NCBI GenBank assembly: GCA_021234155.1
Contig: JAJEKV010000005.1
Location: 27,800,689-27,864,688, forward strand
Length of the DNA: 64,000 nt
Direction of reading: 5' to 3'
Origin: Isoetes taiwanensis
Taxonomy: Eukaryota; Streptophyta; Lycopodiopsida; Isoetales; Isoetaceae
Shown here: piece by piece, positions 10,843 to 24,807 of the stretch
How the letters are laid out: each line of letters begins with the position of its first letter
Position numbering within the stretch: the stretch's first letter is position 1
The notes under the pieces: generated by a model
Seen by the model: only the letters and a program-made list of their open reading frames with translations
What the model was told of the DNA's origin: nothing
The model's database searches: none
Program-made: the position numbers and the translations under genes

Positions 10843-13696
10843 TTTTTTTTATATATAAAGCTTGCATGATTAATCTAATTATGCACCTTATGATACTTTC
10901 TTTTGCCAATTTGAACATGGACCGAACATTTGATTCATGTTACAGGATAATAGGCTTCCCTATTGATCGCTTTCTGGGCCCAACTTCTCTAGTAAATACC
11001 CCTAGGGTCAATTTCTATGTGAACTATGGGGCATCTTTATAAACTTTAAGCATGCATGCATGCTTGTTAGCATGTCTTCAAATCTTGTTAATTATATTGG
11101 TCCCTAGTGGTTATACTTGGGGTATGGGTAAAGCCAAAATTAATTCTATTAGTGAACGTTACCCAAAATAGTAGAAGGACCATTAGATGCTATTATTCAT
11201 GGTATCCGCTAGCTCATGTATCAATTTAACTTAAGTTTAAATGTTCCATTGGTGCCATATCGTATACAAGGGTGAGACTTATTAATATCAATGTTTTTTC
11301 TTAGAACTCTCATTCTATGGAATTGATGGGTTACAAAAGGGTGTAACCCTTTCAAATATAGGTTGTTAATTTGTAGCCCATATTCTTATCATCTATCTTG
11401 ATGCTAATAATGGGTGACTGCCAAATATCTGATGACAGCAATATGGATTTGCTGGATTCTGCCCAAGAAGACCTTTTTGTAGTCCATATCAAGGTAAGAT
11501 TTTACCATCACTATTTTCCCTCAAAAAATGTTTTTTACCACGGTAGAGAATACTCTTCTCCGTAGTCACCTAAACAATCTCGAACTCTTTGATGGGTGGG
11601 CGATTTGGATATCCTACGGTTTTCTTTGGGCTTTGCCCTATGATTTTCGCCTCTATGATTTTAGTGAACTTCTTTACTCGGAATTGTGTCTTGACCAGTA
11701 TTTTCCATATAAAGGAAATAAGCACGGGATTTGGAGTTGCTTCTTTAAGGATGAATTTCCGCCCAAAGACTCGATTAAAACACAATATAGTTTGCCGGTT
11801 CCGCCTAAGAAGACCTTTTGTAGTCCATATCAAGGGTAAGATTTTACCATCACTATTTCCCTCAAAAATGTTTTACCCTGTGAGAATACTCTTCTCCGTA
11901 AATACCTAACATGTCTCGAACTCTTTGATGGGTGGGGTAATCGGATATCCTAAGGTTTTTCTTTGGGCTCTCGCCTCTATGATTTTTAAGCCCCATGATT
12001 TTCTGAACTTCTTTACTCAGAATCAGGTGTCTTGACCAAGATTTTCCATACCTGAAGCACTGGGTTTGGAGTTGCTTCTTTAAGGATGAATTTCCCGTCC
12101 AAAAGACTCATTAAACACAACATAGAAGAGCTCCTCTTACACGTTAGCTTGGCATTTTGCATGCACACAAGATATTTATCCGGAAGTTTGCATGAAGACA
12201 CCCGGTTTCATTCTTAAAATGATGAGCTTTTGCCTTAAACTAGAGCAAACAAGGTATGGTGTTGATTTTTCTTGATAAAAATAACAGATATGAAGCCGGG
12301 TTTATTAGTTTTGAAGGGTTATTTCCTCGATACTGATTACACTTCTCTTTATTATAAGTGCTTTGATTTTCATATTTGCCATTTTGGGTTTTGATACCCC
12401 TAAATACGGATATCTTATCTAAATGTTGGTTCTTATAAGGATTATTTACATTCTCGCGCTCATGGTTATTATCAGAACTAGGTTGAGTCAGCTCTCTCCC
12501 ATTAGTTCATACTTTGCTTTTTTTTTTCCTTCTTATGCTCATTTGATCTTTGGGCAAAAGATATACATTAGGCGATCGGTGATAAACCGAGAGGGCCCAA
12601 TGTACCTTTTGCAGCCCTTACACTGTTACCATTATCATGCTAATGGTGTATTGTTTGGGTCAGCAGTAACGGATTCTCTTCCTAATGTAGTCCTTTTTGT
12701 CGATTAGATTGTGATTGAGCTTGGAAACTAGCAATAGAAGGAAGCTTGAAGAAAATACTGCTGAAAGTTGGTAAGCTACAAAGAGATACATAATACTGTT
12801 TGTTCATGAATCAGATACATGTTTTCAGATCTGCATCCTTGCTCCTTAATACTCTTAAAGGTAACTTATTTCTGGTCTTTTAGCAAGATTGGAACATAAG
12901 CTCTTGGCTGATTTATGCAAGACTATGGTAACTATGTTCCAGACCGCACATTGTTAAAGTTATGCTTTGAACTTTTAATCACCTTGTAATCCCATATAAC
13001 AGGGATAAAAGAAAGGAAAAGGAATATGTTGTTGATACTTCTTATTTTTGTTGTGCTAACTTATAGTTGGATAACCAAACAATGTTTTGTAATTATATGC
13101 TGGTTATATCAGTTAATTGGAAGATTACCAGAAGTGGCATTTGAGCAATTTAGCATCTATAGTAGGAATGTACTAAGATGAACTCATGCTTATTGGCCAA
13201 TAATGAATGATTGTAAAAACAAGTCAGGGGGATTTGTGAGCAAATAATGTTCTTACTGAAAGCATATCTCTATACAAGGTTTTCTATCATAATAATAAAG
13301 AGGGCTTGCCTTTGTTTGGTTCCTATGCACAATGGGAGGTGCATGTTACTCAAATAGCAAGGTTTTTTATCTCGGTAAAAAAGAGGCCATGCTCTTGTAA
13401 AATTCCTATGCACTATATGCAAGTTACTCATGTAACTGGATTATCTAGTTCATCTAGTATTAATGGTCTTGCTATATCGTTTGGATGTTATGGACCATGG
13501 TACATCTGGCATATTATACTATCAGAGTTTTCCATGGGTTTCATTGTGGTATGTCTAATAGACGCTTAACCGCTTTCCCCGGATATATGGTACCATCTTG
13601 ACCGAAAAGTCTTTGTATGGCCGGATAAGACATCTGAGGGGATTGACTAAAGCCGATGTTTGTGCTAGGTTTAACTAGTTCAAGCCGGTTTTTTTT
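10843..13696. repeat. A-B-A repeat, first copy
   Basis: This block matches 14567-17070 in direct orientation. It starts after a T run (TATATAAAGCTTGCATG) and ends at TTCAAGCCGG before another T run. It is about 350 bp longer than the second copy because it contains an internal tandem duplication of 342 bp (11465-12110). No gene is recognised. Minus-strand frames share the short segment KFILKEATPNPVL but are broken. Either an LTR pair or a tandem duplication with a spacer would fit. I see no primer-binding site in the spacer, so tandem duplication is a little more likely. Confidence 0.85.
11465..12110. repeat. 342-bp direct tandem duplication inside the first copy
   Basis: The block starting AAGAAGACCTTT at 11465 recurs at 11807, a period of 342 bp, and the second unit is slightly shorter and more diverged. 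The second copy of the large repeat has only a single unit (15208-15515), so the tandem duplication arose in, or was kept only by, the first copy. Confidence 0.85.
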
Positions 13697-14566
13697 ATGA
13701 CACTTCTGTGCATTGGTCTTATCGGTGCTGCCATATTTCCTTGGTTAAGGTGTTTTTTTCATTTGAGTATATTTTAAAGCTTAGATATCTTCTGGTATCT
13801 CCTGCCGTGTGCATTACTTTTTTTATTTCATATTTCTATTGCATTATGCCGTGCGTGATATGTAATTCAAGATGAGTGGGAGTTCAAAATAATGATTCCA
13901 ACTTGAAACTCGTAACTCATGAGATGGGGTTATGATAAGAACAAGATGGATGGGCCGCAGCTTTGGCTTGGCGGAATATGGGAATCAAAAGGAGCCATTG
14001 TTCAAGAGCATTATCCTACTTGTGGGCTTAGGATCTGAGAAACACAATATCCTGTGTACAAAATGGTTGTGCTGATTCAACTTGAGAGAGGATGAATGCA
14101 CCAAACATTTTTATGTGTTATTGATGATGTTCGGATACTCTAAATCAATGGGTCAAAAATTTGAGGTATGTCTACATATGAATGATCTTTCATATATCTA
14201 AATTGGTCTTGGCTCATGAGGTCAGACTCTTTGTCTTCATGATAATATGCCTCGTAGTATCATAAATGCATATGGTAGATACTTATTTCGCACAAATGCC
14301 AAAAATGCCACTCGGCTTTGCCATTCGGCCTACACTTTATGCATTTTCCCCGCCTATGGCGAAGTTTGACTCCAATGGGAGTGTGCGTGGTATTGATAAA
14401 CGCTTCTCGATTTTGAGGTATTAACACTTTCATGCCTTATTTATGCTTAAGTTATTGATGGCTTACATAGGGTGTGGCATGGCTCGCTTTCCGAGTAGGG
14501 CCAGCCACCTATATCCGAAATAATGCAGGAAATTTAATTTGCCCCACTCTACGGTTGGAGGTAGGG
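13697..14566. other. Spacer between the two A-B-A copies
   Basis: This is about 870 bp of unique sequence with no gene, no terminal repeat and no clear primer-binding site. Short palindromic or simple runs are absent. Confidence 0.5.
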
Positions 14567-17070
14567 TTTTTTTTTATATAAAGCTTGCATGATTAATCTA
14601 ATTATGCACCTTATGATACTTTCTTTTGCCAATTTGGAACATGGACCAGAACATTTGATTCATGTTACACAGATAATAGGCTTTCCTATTGACTGTTCCT
14701 GGGCCCAACTTCTCTAGTAAATACCCTAGGGCCAATTTTCTATGTGAACTATGGGGCATCTCATAAACTTTAAGCATGCATGCATGCTGCTTGTTAGCAT
14801 GTCTTACAGTCATGTTAATTATATTGGTCCCTAGTGGTTATACTTGGGGTATGGGTAAGCCCAAAATTAATTCTATTGGGGTGAACGTTACCCAAAATAG
14901 TAGAAGGACCATTAGATGCTATTATTCATGGTATCCAGTTAGCTCATGTATCAATTTAACTTAAGTTTAAATGTTCCACCTTTGGATCTAATTGGTGCCA
15001 TATCGTATACAAGGGTGAGACTTATTAATATCAATGTTTTTCTTAGAACTCTCATTCTATGGAGTTGATGGGTTACAAAAGGGTGTAACCCTTTCAAATA
15101 TAGGTTGTTAATTTCGTAGCCCATATTCTTATCATCTATCTTGATGCTAATAATGGGTGACTGCCAAATATCTGATGACAGCAATATGGATTTACTGGGT
15201 TCTGCCCAAGAAGACCTTTTGTAGTCCATATCAAGGTAAGATTTTACCATCACTATTTTCCCTCAAAAAATGTTTTTTAACCCGGTAGAATACTCTTCTC
15301 CCAGAATACCTAACTCCGTCTCGAACTCTTTGATGGGTGGGCGATCGGATATCCGCCGGTTTTACCTGGCTTTGCCCTATGATTTTAAGCCCTATGATTT
15401 TGGGAGAACTTCTTTACAGGTGAATTGTGTCTTGACCAAAATTTTCCATGAAATAGCACCTGGATTTGGAGTTGCTTCTTTAGGATGAATTTCCGGCCCA
15501 AAGACTCGTTAAACACAAATAGAAGAGCTCCTCTTACATAGCAGCTTGGCATTTTGCATGCACACAAGATATTTATCGAAAGTTTGCATGAAGACACCCG
15601 TTTCATTCTTAAAATGATGAGCTTTTGCCTTAAATCGGAGCAAACAAGGTATGGCAGTGATTTTTCTTGATAAAAATAACAGATATGAAGCTGGTTTATT
15701 AGTTTTTGAAGGGTTATTTCCCTGATACAGATTGCACTTCTCTTTATTATAAGTGCTTTGATTTTCATGACTGTCATTTTGGGTTTTTGATACCCCTAAA
15801 TATAGATATCTTATCTAAACAATTGGTTCTTATAAGGATTATTTACATTCTCGCCATGGTTATTATCAGAACTAGGTTGAGTCACTCTCTCCCATTAGTT
15901 CATACTTTGCTTTTTTTCCTTATGCTCATTTGATCTTTTGCAAAAAGGTATACATTAGGCTTATCGGTGATAAACCCGAGAAGCCCAATGTACCTTTTCC
16001 TTTTGCACGCTACCATTATCATGCTAACAGTGTATTGTTTGGCTGCAGGTACGGGCTTCTCTTCCTAATGTAGTCCTTTTGTCGATTAGATTGTGATTGA
16101 ACTTGGAAACTAGCAATAGAAGGAAGCTTGAAGAAAATACTGTTGAAAGTTGGTAAAGCTACAAAGAGATACATAATATTGTTTGTTCATGAATCAGATA
16201 CATGTTTTCAGATCTGCATCCTTGCTCCTTAATACTCTTAAAGGTAACTTATTTCTCGGTCTTTAGCAAGATTGGAAGATAAGCTCTTGGCTGATTTATG
16301 CAAGACTATGGTAACTATGTCTGTGACCAGTACATTAAGTTAAAGTTATGCTTTGAACTTTGAATCACCTTGTAATCCCATATAACAGGGACAAAAGAAA
16401 GGAAAAGGAATATGTTGTTGATACTTCTTATTTTTGCTGTGTTAACTTATAGTTGGATAACCAAACAATGTTTTGTAATTATATGCTGGTTATATCAGTT
16501 AATTGGAAGATTACCGTATGGCATTTGAGCAATTTAGCATCTATAGTAGGAATGTACTAAGATGAACTCATGCTTATTGGCCAATAATGAATGATTGTAA
16601 AAACAAGTCAGGGGGATTTGTGAGCAAATAATGTTCTTACTGAAAGCATATCTCTATACAAGGTTTTCTATCATAATAATAAAGAGGGCTTGCCTTTGTT
16701 TGGTTCCTATGCACAATGGGAGGTGCATGTTACTCAAATAGCAAGGTTTTTTATCTTGGTAAAAAAGAGGCCATGTTCTTGTAAAATTCCTATGCACTAT
16801 ATGCAAGTTACTCATGTAATCAGATTATCTAGTTCATCTAGTATTAATGGCCTTGCTATATCGTTTGATGTTATGGACCATGGTACATCCGGCATATTAT
16901 ACTATCGAAGTTTTCCATGGGTTTCATTGTGGTATGTCTAATAGATGCTAACCGCTTTTCCCCGGATATATGGTACCATCTTTGGACTGAAAAGTCTTTG
17001 TATGGCCGATAAGGCGGAGGGATTGACCAAAGGCGATGTTTGTGCTAGGTTTAACTAGTTCAAGCCGGTT
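14567..17070. repeat. A-B-A repeat, second copy
   Basis: This is the direct repeat of 10843-13696, lacking the 342-bp internal duplication. It ends at TTCAAGCCGG, followed by a pure T run from 17069 to 17091. Differences from the first copy are concentrated at CTG, CAG and CCGG-like positions, while long stretches (for example 16350-16780 against 12960-13400) are nearly identical. Confidence 0.85.
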
Positions 17071-17479
17071 TTTTTTTTTTTTTTTTTTTTTCCGGTGGAA
17101 TCATGATAGTAGACTTAAGAAAATGTGAGTCACGGCTCGGGAAGTGAAACATCATGCCAAAAAACTAGAGTTATGCAAAATACCAATGTAGCTTGAGGGG
17201 TCTTCCGAACTTTGACATATGCATCTTCAAGATCTAACTCCGAGTCTTTGTAAATGCTCTCATTGATTCAAATCTTTTCTTGCAATGCCATATGATGTCC
17301 AATCAAACAAATCTTCATAACAGATATTTTCTATAAGTCTTCAAAGATAGATGTCTTCAAGATCCAAGGTCCATTAGCGCATCCACGTACATATAAAGCC
17401 AAATGTTAGCCAAGACTTTGATCTATGCATATGGAGGGCGTATCTTTGCCAAAATGTGGGCAAAGATTCATCTTATCTT

Positions 17480-18805
17480 ATCTTTTTCCTTTTCTTCCCC
17501 TTCCCTTTTTGTCATTTCCCTTTCCCCCTTCTAAAACCTTTTGACCGTGGGATTGAAGCAAGTAGATCTTGGCCATTAAATCAAAGCATCTACTCCATCT
17601 AAAAGATTGAATCTCAGTTGAGTGCAGTCAGATGGCCAATCTCATCCGTCCAATCTAGGGTTTGATACATAACATACATACTTACGCTATAATATTATAA
17701 TACAAGACTGCAGAAGGCGTCCAACATTGCTAGGCAATCCCATTTTCCCTTCTCTTCTCCCCACCTTTTTCCTCTTTCCCGTTTTCCCGTGCCCCTTTTC
17801 CCTTCTATTTTCTCCTGTCCTCGCCCTTTCCCTCTTTTCCCTTTTCTTGATGTTTTTTTCCCGTCCCTTCCCCCCTTCTTTCCTTTTACTTTTTGCCTTC
17901 CCCTAGCGATCCCCTCTATTTATATTTGTAGAATCAAGTGATAGAAATTTTAAAGAATATGGCAACACTTCCTAAGACTTTCTACTGATCAAACTGATAC
18001 GTGCAAGAGCATATAGAAATTTACTATATTTGTTTGTTCGTTCAAGACATTAATGTGTTGATTTGTAGTTTGTCATGCATGTTTCAATGGGCAGGAATAA
18101 TGGTTAGTCAATAAAATTAACATGATTGTATCTGGGATGCATGTCTCAATGGGCAGGAATAATTGTTAGCCAATAGAACTAAATAGTTCAATAGATATTT
18201 AAGCCCTCTATTTGAACTTAATATAATGTTGTCAAATAATGTCTTTTCCATTTTCCCTTTTGCCCTTCCCTGATGTTCTCCATTCTCATTTTCCATTTTT
18301 CGTCCACGTTTCCCTTTTTCATTTTCCCACTGCCCGCTTTTCTCTTTTTCCCTTTTCTCATTCCTTGCTTTCCCTTTCTCCTTTTCTTTTTTTTCCCCTC
18401 CTCTTTCTAGTTTTCCATTATTTTTCCCTTTTCCCCTTTGCTCTTCCCCGTTGTTTTCCTTTTTTCATTTTTATTTCCCTTTTTCCTTTCACGCGCCATT
18501 GTTCCTTCCTTCCAGTACTCTCTTTTTTCTTTTTTCCTTTTATATTTTTCCCTCCCCTTTTTGTTTTTCGTTTTACCCTTCCTTTTTTTTCTCTTTTCCA
18601 TTTTCCCTTCCTTTTTCGTTTTTCTCTTTTGCCCCGTCTCTTTTCTCTTTCTCCCTTCCCTATTTTCCTTTTTCCAATTTTCCTCCGCTTTCTGTTTTCT
18701 TTCTTTTTTTTTCCTTTTTCCCTCTTGCACCCTCCCTTATCTCTTTTCCACTTTCTTTTTTTTTTCCCTTTTCTCGTTTTTTTTATTGCCCTTTTCCCCT
18801 TTTGA
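17480..18805. repeat. Homopyrimidine low-complexity tracts
   Basis: Long runs made only of T and C (TTTCCC-type) occur at about 17484-17530, 17738-17895 and, above all, 18239-18805. The last gives long open frames on both strands (Phe/Ser/Leu/Pro-rich one way, Lys/Glu/Arg-rich the other), which are a by-product of composition, not genes. The tracts at 17530 and 18800, and the end of the one at base 1-45, are each followed by TTTTGACCGTG. The intervening DNA (17092-17480, 17900-18238) has no recognised gene. Confidence 0.85.
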
Positions 18806-20426
18806 ACATTTTGACCGTGAGAGGGAAATGACATCTTACATGCAACAAAAAATATGACTTCATCTACTTAAAGCTTAAACTCTAAAATAAGAACTCTAAA
18901 TGCCAAATCTTTCTGTTTAGATCTTTTCAGCTATATGAAGTACCAATTTTGTAGACTGTGTCATAGACTGTTGAGCACAAACAAGGTATATGTTTCTTTT
19001 TGTTCTCTGTATTAAATTGCAAGGAAGAAATAATTACTTCCCAAATCCTGACTACAAATTCCAAATTTGAAAATTCTCTTCCCCAAGCCAGTTTTGATTA
19101 TAACCTCAAGATAAACTTGTGATATTTCATTTCTCAGACAGAGGGCTTTTCTTGTATGGTTAGGACTATGATTCCTGTATATAGTGAATTTTGGAGGTGA
19201 AATTTCGTGGGTGTGGATAAGGGTCAATTTCCTTTTCCCTTTTAGGCACTATGAAGGCATATTTGCAAAGATGGAGACTTAGAGGTGCATATCCGATGCT
19301 TCTGTAAGCATTTCTGAGTCCATTATTATGACCTCTCATATTGGTCCATCTTTATACATTTTATATCCGTGTTTTCTTTTCAACCAATGATCTATATGAT
19401 TCGGTTGCGATGCTAGTTTCAAGCCGATTTCAGCTTCTTGGTTCGACCGAGCATAATTCATGAAGCTATTGTTGGTTATTTTGCCTTTATAGCTTCCTCC
19501 CTCCCTTCCCCTTTTTTTTTAGATTCTATTTCTTTTATCTCTTAGGGAATTCTAGGCCTTCATCGTGCAAAGATCCGGGTGCAATTCATGTGGTTCTAGT
19601 GAGGTCGCCTTGGTTTGAGGTTTGAATCCTCCCATGGCCTCTTATCCGCTTTAAGGGCAAATAAAATCACCTTGGACTATGCATAAAGGAGTGCCATAGA
19701 GTATCTGATTGTTGCTTTGTTAAAACATTAATCCATGTGCTTTGGAGCCATGGTCATGTAAATTTTTTTTGTGCATTATAGAAATATAGCTTTAGTACCA
19801 TAAGTTTGTACATCATTGAAAAAGTTTTTTTTAATTTTTGGTGAAAATCTTGATGTCCATCGATTTGGCACAATATCGGGAATATCCCCCAGATCGAAGA
19901 AAGATAGAATAAAACCCATAAACCTGGAATATTTCATTTCGTATTGTGGGAGGGCTTTTTGCATGGTTAGGACTATAATATGAAAAACCATGTATTTTGC
20001 CATGTTTGAGTAGCTTAATTGCATTTAAAGGTCATATTTCTATTTTTATGTGTTTTTGATGGGTTTTTTTGCAATGGCTCTAAAAAGAAAGATGCATGCA
20101 AATTTTAGAAGCCGGATAAGAGCGCATAAATGCGTGCATGCGGAAAGGTTCGCCTACTCCAAAAAGCCACCCCGCAAACGGCCGCCTCGGGGTTTCAGGT
20201 GGTGGCGTCCAAGAAAGGTTTCTGGAGCCCTTTGCTAAAAGGTGCAAGAGAGATATGTATGGACAAATACTTTTCTTTCCAATTCTTATGCATGTATTCC
20301 AGCATTTTTATATTCTGCTTGGCAAATAGATGCACATAGCAGGTTGAAAGGTTTGCTTCTGTTAGATTTGGGCTGGATATGCATTAAGTCAATGACTTTG
20401 GGGCTCTGTTGAGGCCATTGGGACCT

Positions 20427-20443
20427 GGAGGTTCGAATCCTCC
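20427..20443 (+). other. tRNA T-arm-like motif, copy B
   Basis: This is the copy-B counterpart of 1670-1686, with stem, loop and flanking GGCCTCT unchanged although surrounding bases differ. See the copy-A entry for the interpretation. Confidence 0.4.
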
Positions 20444-21933
20444 GGCCTCTCTTTCGGCGGCAAGCCTTTCTGTGGAGCAGAGGTTATAAAACAGAGGAGC
20501 CCTTTCACTTTAAGATGACTCCATGGAGAACCTGGGCTGCTTGGGCAGTCGCTGTTCCGTTGACAACAGATTTTGAACCATGCATTCATTTATTGAAATT
20601 TTATATTGTTTATTATCTCAATAGTGCTAAAGGTCTAGTTTGCACCATTAGAACTTGCACTTGAATTTTTGTTGAAAAAATTCATGGTCGTCCATTCGGC
20701 ACAGTAGGGGGTATATTCTAAAGATCAATGGCCAGGAATAAAAGATGAAAAATAAACCCATAAAGATGGTAATAATTAACACTAGAGTTGTCACATGATG
20801 TATAAAAAAGGGTGCATTTGCATTGTCTGCTTTAAAATTCATATAAAATCAAAAGTTCAATAATCAGTCAAACCCTTCTTACATGTTAATATATGGCAGT
20901 CATGTTGCATGGAAAAAATACCTAAAAATCTATTGGTCCCCGTTTATGAGAGTTACACTTAGGTAAACGCAAGGGGATCAAGTCTATTTTGCTTCATGTT
21001 TAGATAAAGTAAAACTGTCTAAGCAAGAAGTTTTTTATGATTTTTTTCATTATTTTTCTATTTTTCACACGAGTTAGAGAGTAAGATACAAAAAACTGCA
21101 CCTCAACCCGAGGTCTGAGAAGTGAGATAGAGTTGTTTGAACATGACAGGGTCAAAACTGTTGTTTATCTTCTGTGAACCAGTACTGGTTTCCAGAAAGC
21201 TGTTTCCAAATCAAATCTCTAACTTTTGTAGAGAAATGAATTTTGACCTAAAATTTTGAATTTAAGTAGTAGATAAGTTGCTTTATCTAAGAAAAATGTC
21301 CATTAGCCTGAATGATGAATTTTATTTACAAGTGACTGATAACTTATGTCTATATAGGAGTAAAATAATTCAAAGTCATCCTTCAAAAAATCATATTATG
21401 AAAGGTTACCATGATATGGAATCACTCCAAAAACACGCACGTAAGAAAAGAACATCATTTGTTCGCAAGAAATCAAGTAAGGTTTGTATATCTAAGACCA
21501 TTACTGGTCAACCTTCTTTTTAAAATTAAGAACTTCCTCATGTTAATTGATTTCAGTTCCAATTGCAGGATATAAACACCCCATGAGCTACTCCATTCAT
21601 TAAAAATAATCAATGCTCATGATCTTGAGGTTTAGAGATGATGTTTTCCTTCGTTTCACCGAATAGAAGGAAAACAAAGTTCCAGAACTACGAAGGTAGT
21701 TAGCAGTTAGTTTTTGTTCTTTCCCTCTCCAACACCTTATTTAAGTTCTTTTTCGTCCCTTTGATTCCTCATCATCTCTCATTTGCATCTCCCCTTCCTT
21801 CTTCGTACATTTCGGCCTCATCTAACGCTTCATCGTTTCCTTAGAGTTCTGGTTACGATGTGGTTTTTTTTGTGCATCACGTTTCTTAGTGTCTCCACGC
21901 TATTTATTATGGCTCTAAAAGGTAGAGAGGGGG

Positions 21934-22218
21934 GTGGCTGATGCTCCTTCTGATGATGTTTCGGCATGGCTTAAAGTCATGGAGGACAAGTTGGAAGCCA
22001 AGATAGACAATTTGAAGGGCGTCTTAGAGAGCAGGTTGGAGGCAAAAATAGACGATTTAAAGGGCTCATAGGCAGAAATTGCTGTGGCAATTGCTGTGGC
22101 ATCAGAATCTAAGATCTCGACTCTTCAAGAGGAGATTCATCGGAAGAACAAGAAACTAAGAGCTCCTATCCTGAAGTTCCATGAAAATATCAAACAATTT
22201 GATTTCTTGAATCAATAG
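21934..22218 (+). pseudogene. Short coiled-coil ORF, copy B, interrupted by a stop
   Basis: This is the copy-B counterpart of 3183-3467. One base change turns a lysine codon (AAG in copy A) into TAG at 22069-22071, exactly in frame, so the coiled-coil frame is cut after about 45 codons. The rest of the region, including the following frame at 22248-22442, is unchanged from copy A. The difference is a clean point substitution rather than an indel. Confidence 0.45.
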
Positions 22219-22973
22219 AGGACTCCTTTGCAGATTTAGAATGCCATTTGCAGTTGCACAAGACCCTGGATGCAGCAGCCAAGGATATCATTGACAAAGA
22301 TAATTCTTTAATTGCTAACAAGAAAAATCTAATCTGCATCAGAGATAGAGAAGGGCCAAGAGTTGCAGAATTCTGTGAGATGGGATCTTTAACCCTTTCT
22401 GATGTGAAGAACGGCCCAAATATGGGGATTTTATCATGCTAAGGCTTTGCTAGATATTATCTCGCTCTAAGGATCTGTGGTAGGACTTAGAAAGGCTCGT
22501 AATGTTTGTCGATTTCATGCTAATAATAATTTTAGTTCAATTATTTTGCTTAAAGGAAAATAATTTGGATTCATTTGATCAATCTAGTTGTTTCGCTAAG
22601 TAGTTTTTCGCCTCGCTTTGTCTACTTTTGAGAATAAGTCTATGTTTTGGGTCGCTTTAAAATGAGACATAGTTTCAGAGAGATATTTTGGGGAATAGTT
22701 GGTTTCTAGAGCTTTTTATAATGTTAGATCTTGTTCCTCGTTTTAGTGTTTTCAAGTAAAGGCACTAATCTCAATAGACGTGATCTCTGTTGCTATCTAT
22801 ATACAGACTTTATAAATAAAAACCTTGGCCTGTGTTTGGCCATGCAATGTAAAGTTGGTGGGGGAAGGACCCACTTCAGAATGTAAAGTGGTGGGGAAGG
22901 TGGACCCATCCGGTGTGTTGTAAAGTGTCACATGTTCGATAGGACGCTGCCTTGTGGCGTGACGTTAAAATCT

Positions 22974-22974
<1 letters not shown>

Positions 22975-23003
<29 letters not shown>
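22975..23003. repeat. (CTT)n microsatellite, copy B
   Basis: This is the longer counterpart of the CTT run at 4228-4251 in copy A. Confidence 0.9.
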
Positions 23004-23005
<2 letters not shown>

Positions 23006-24517
23006 CAAGTTTGTGTTTTTACCGACGCTTTTCATGGCCCTCAGATTTAGTTCGGTACCAAGATATGCGCGCGCCAGATCTTCAAGATGCCAAGATGTGC
23101 GGCGGCCAAAACTTCCTTACTCTGCAAGAGACCTAACTGATCCGTTTGTCAATTCTCCCATTCTATTGCTTTGTTGCTCCTGTAACCCGATAATAGATGT
23201 CATGTTAATAATGTTTTGTTTTAATTGATACCTGCCATATGCTCAAATTCGATGTGATGATTAACAAGATGAGACCTTCCTAATGCTATATTGCTATGGT
23301 TGGTTATTGATAGCTAAATGATGTTTGGACTCTGGGGTAAATCTTATAGAACCAATAAACCATATCCTTTAAGCTTCCTCTAAAATGTGCTTCTTCTGCC
23401 ATATTTAGAAAATCTCGATCAATCTGGTGCTAGTTTATTTAACAATGCATCATACCAGAAAATGGATCTAGACATGCAATCTATGAATTGCCATAGAACT
23501 GGAGATATTGCCTTCTTTCCTTTGATGAACGTGATGAAGTTTTTAGTTGTTGTACAGTAAGTTTGTGATTTTGGTTTCTTGATAATACTGAGAACACTTT
23601 TTGTATATATTTCTTTTTGTTGTGCCCTGCAAATAGATGCAACTTATTATCATTAATATTCAGAAAGTATGCTTATTAACCATGAAATAGAATCAAATAC
23701 AAGAAATTACAGGAAGGCTTCACCTCAACAAGTCCAATTGCATCTAAGTTTAGCGCATACCTCCATAGCTGCATGCATCGAAAACATTACTTGCAAACTT
23801 CAAATAGGGAAATGCATCAAATAATGGCATCGATCCGAGCCCTTAGATCGTTATTCTGCGACAGCGAGTAGCTATATATGTGCTCATCATTCGTGTGGCT
23901 AGTTATCGGCGTCTTCTCACAGCAGCATCTCTTTCCTTATCCATTGCTTCCCATCCTATTTTCTCCTGTCCACAATACCTTTTCCTGTCCAAGATACCTT
24001 CTCTTTGCGGATTTCTTGTTCGGCTTCTCTACTGAATCGCTTCTCAATATTGTCGTTTCAGCACTCTTCATGGTAAGGTTTTTCCTGGTCATCCTTTGGA
24101 AGCATGCATGGTTAGGAGGGGCACAATTGTTGTAAGATGGAGCACAAGTGTTTCAGATTTCGCTCTTGGCCCTATATTGCAGTAATTCTAATCAGGATTT
24201 TTGGTTTGTTATGATATGTATTGATGTTGCTACTTGCATGTGCTCATATCCTCTATGGCAACGACATGCATGGAGTCTTGTAAGAGGGATATGCATGCTC
24301 AGAAATGTGAAAATTTGGGGGATGGGTTGTATTCTTCTTATGTTCTGCAGTTAATGGCAGCATTGTTTATGATTGATTGAACTGGGGACACCGCTTTTTA
24401 CGCTTATAATCTATCATTATTTCAGTTCATGCCATGCATTCCTTGCTTGTTGTTTGATCCCTTCCATGTCAAGACATGTTTGCTTCCCCATCTACTTGCG
24501 CAAGGATTTTTTTCTAC

Positions 24518-24801
24518 CACTACAAGAGAATAGCTATTTAGCGTCAATTTTATCTCACTAAAAAACTGATATTAAAGATGCTATTGAGAGCATGTGACCC
24601 TATCAATGACGCAAATTGTAGCACCCATAGCATCATGCACAGTATCACAAGTAATGTCAATAATTATATCAAGACTAACAATGACAAGATACTTGGTGTT
24701 AATAGCATCACTACTTGATGTTGACATAATAGATGATGTTAATTATAACATTAAGTTGGTATTAATGATGATATAAGTGATGCTATAGGTGACACTATTA
24801 T
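24518..24801 (+). mobile_element. CACTA-type transposon terminus, copy B
   Basis: This is the counterpart of 5756-6040. It has the same CACTACAAGAGAATAG terminus and subterminal repeat-like DNA, and again no matching right end. Confidence 0.5.
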
Positions 24802-24807
24802 GTCAAG

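Noticed and set aside
18239-18857. Long open frames on both strands (up to 188 codons), Phe/Ser/Leu/Pro-rich or Lys/Glu/Arg-rich
   Set aside because: The DNA is a pure T/C tract, so stops are rare by composition in every frame. There are no motifs or splice signals, and no agreement with the copy ending at base 45.
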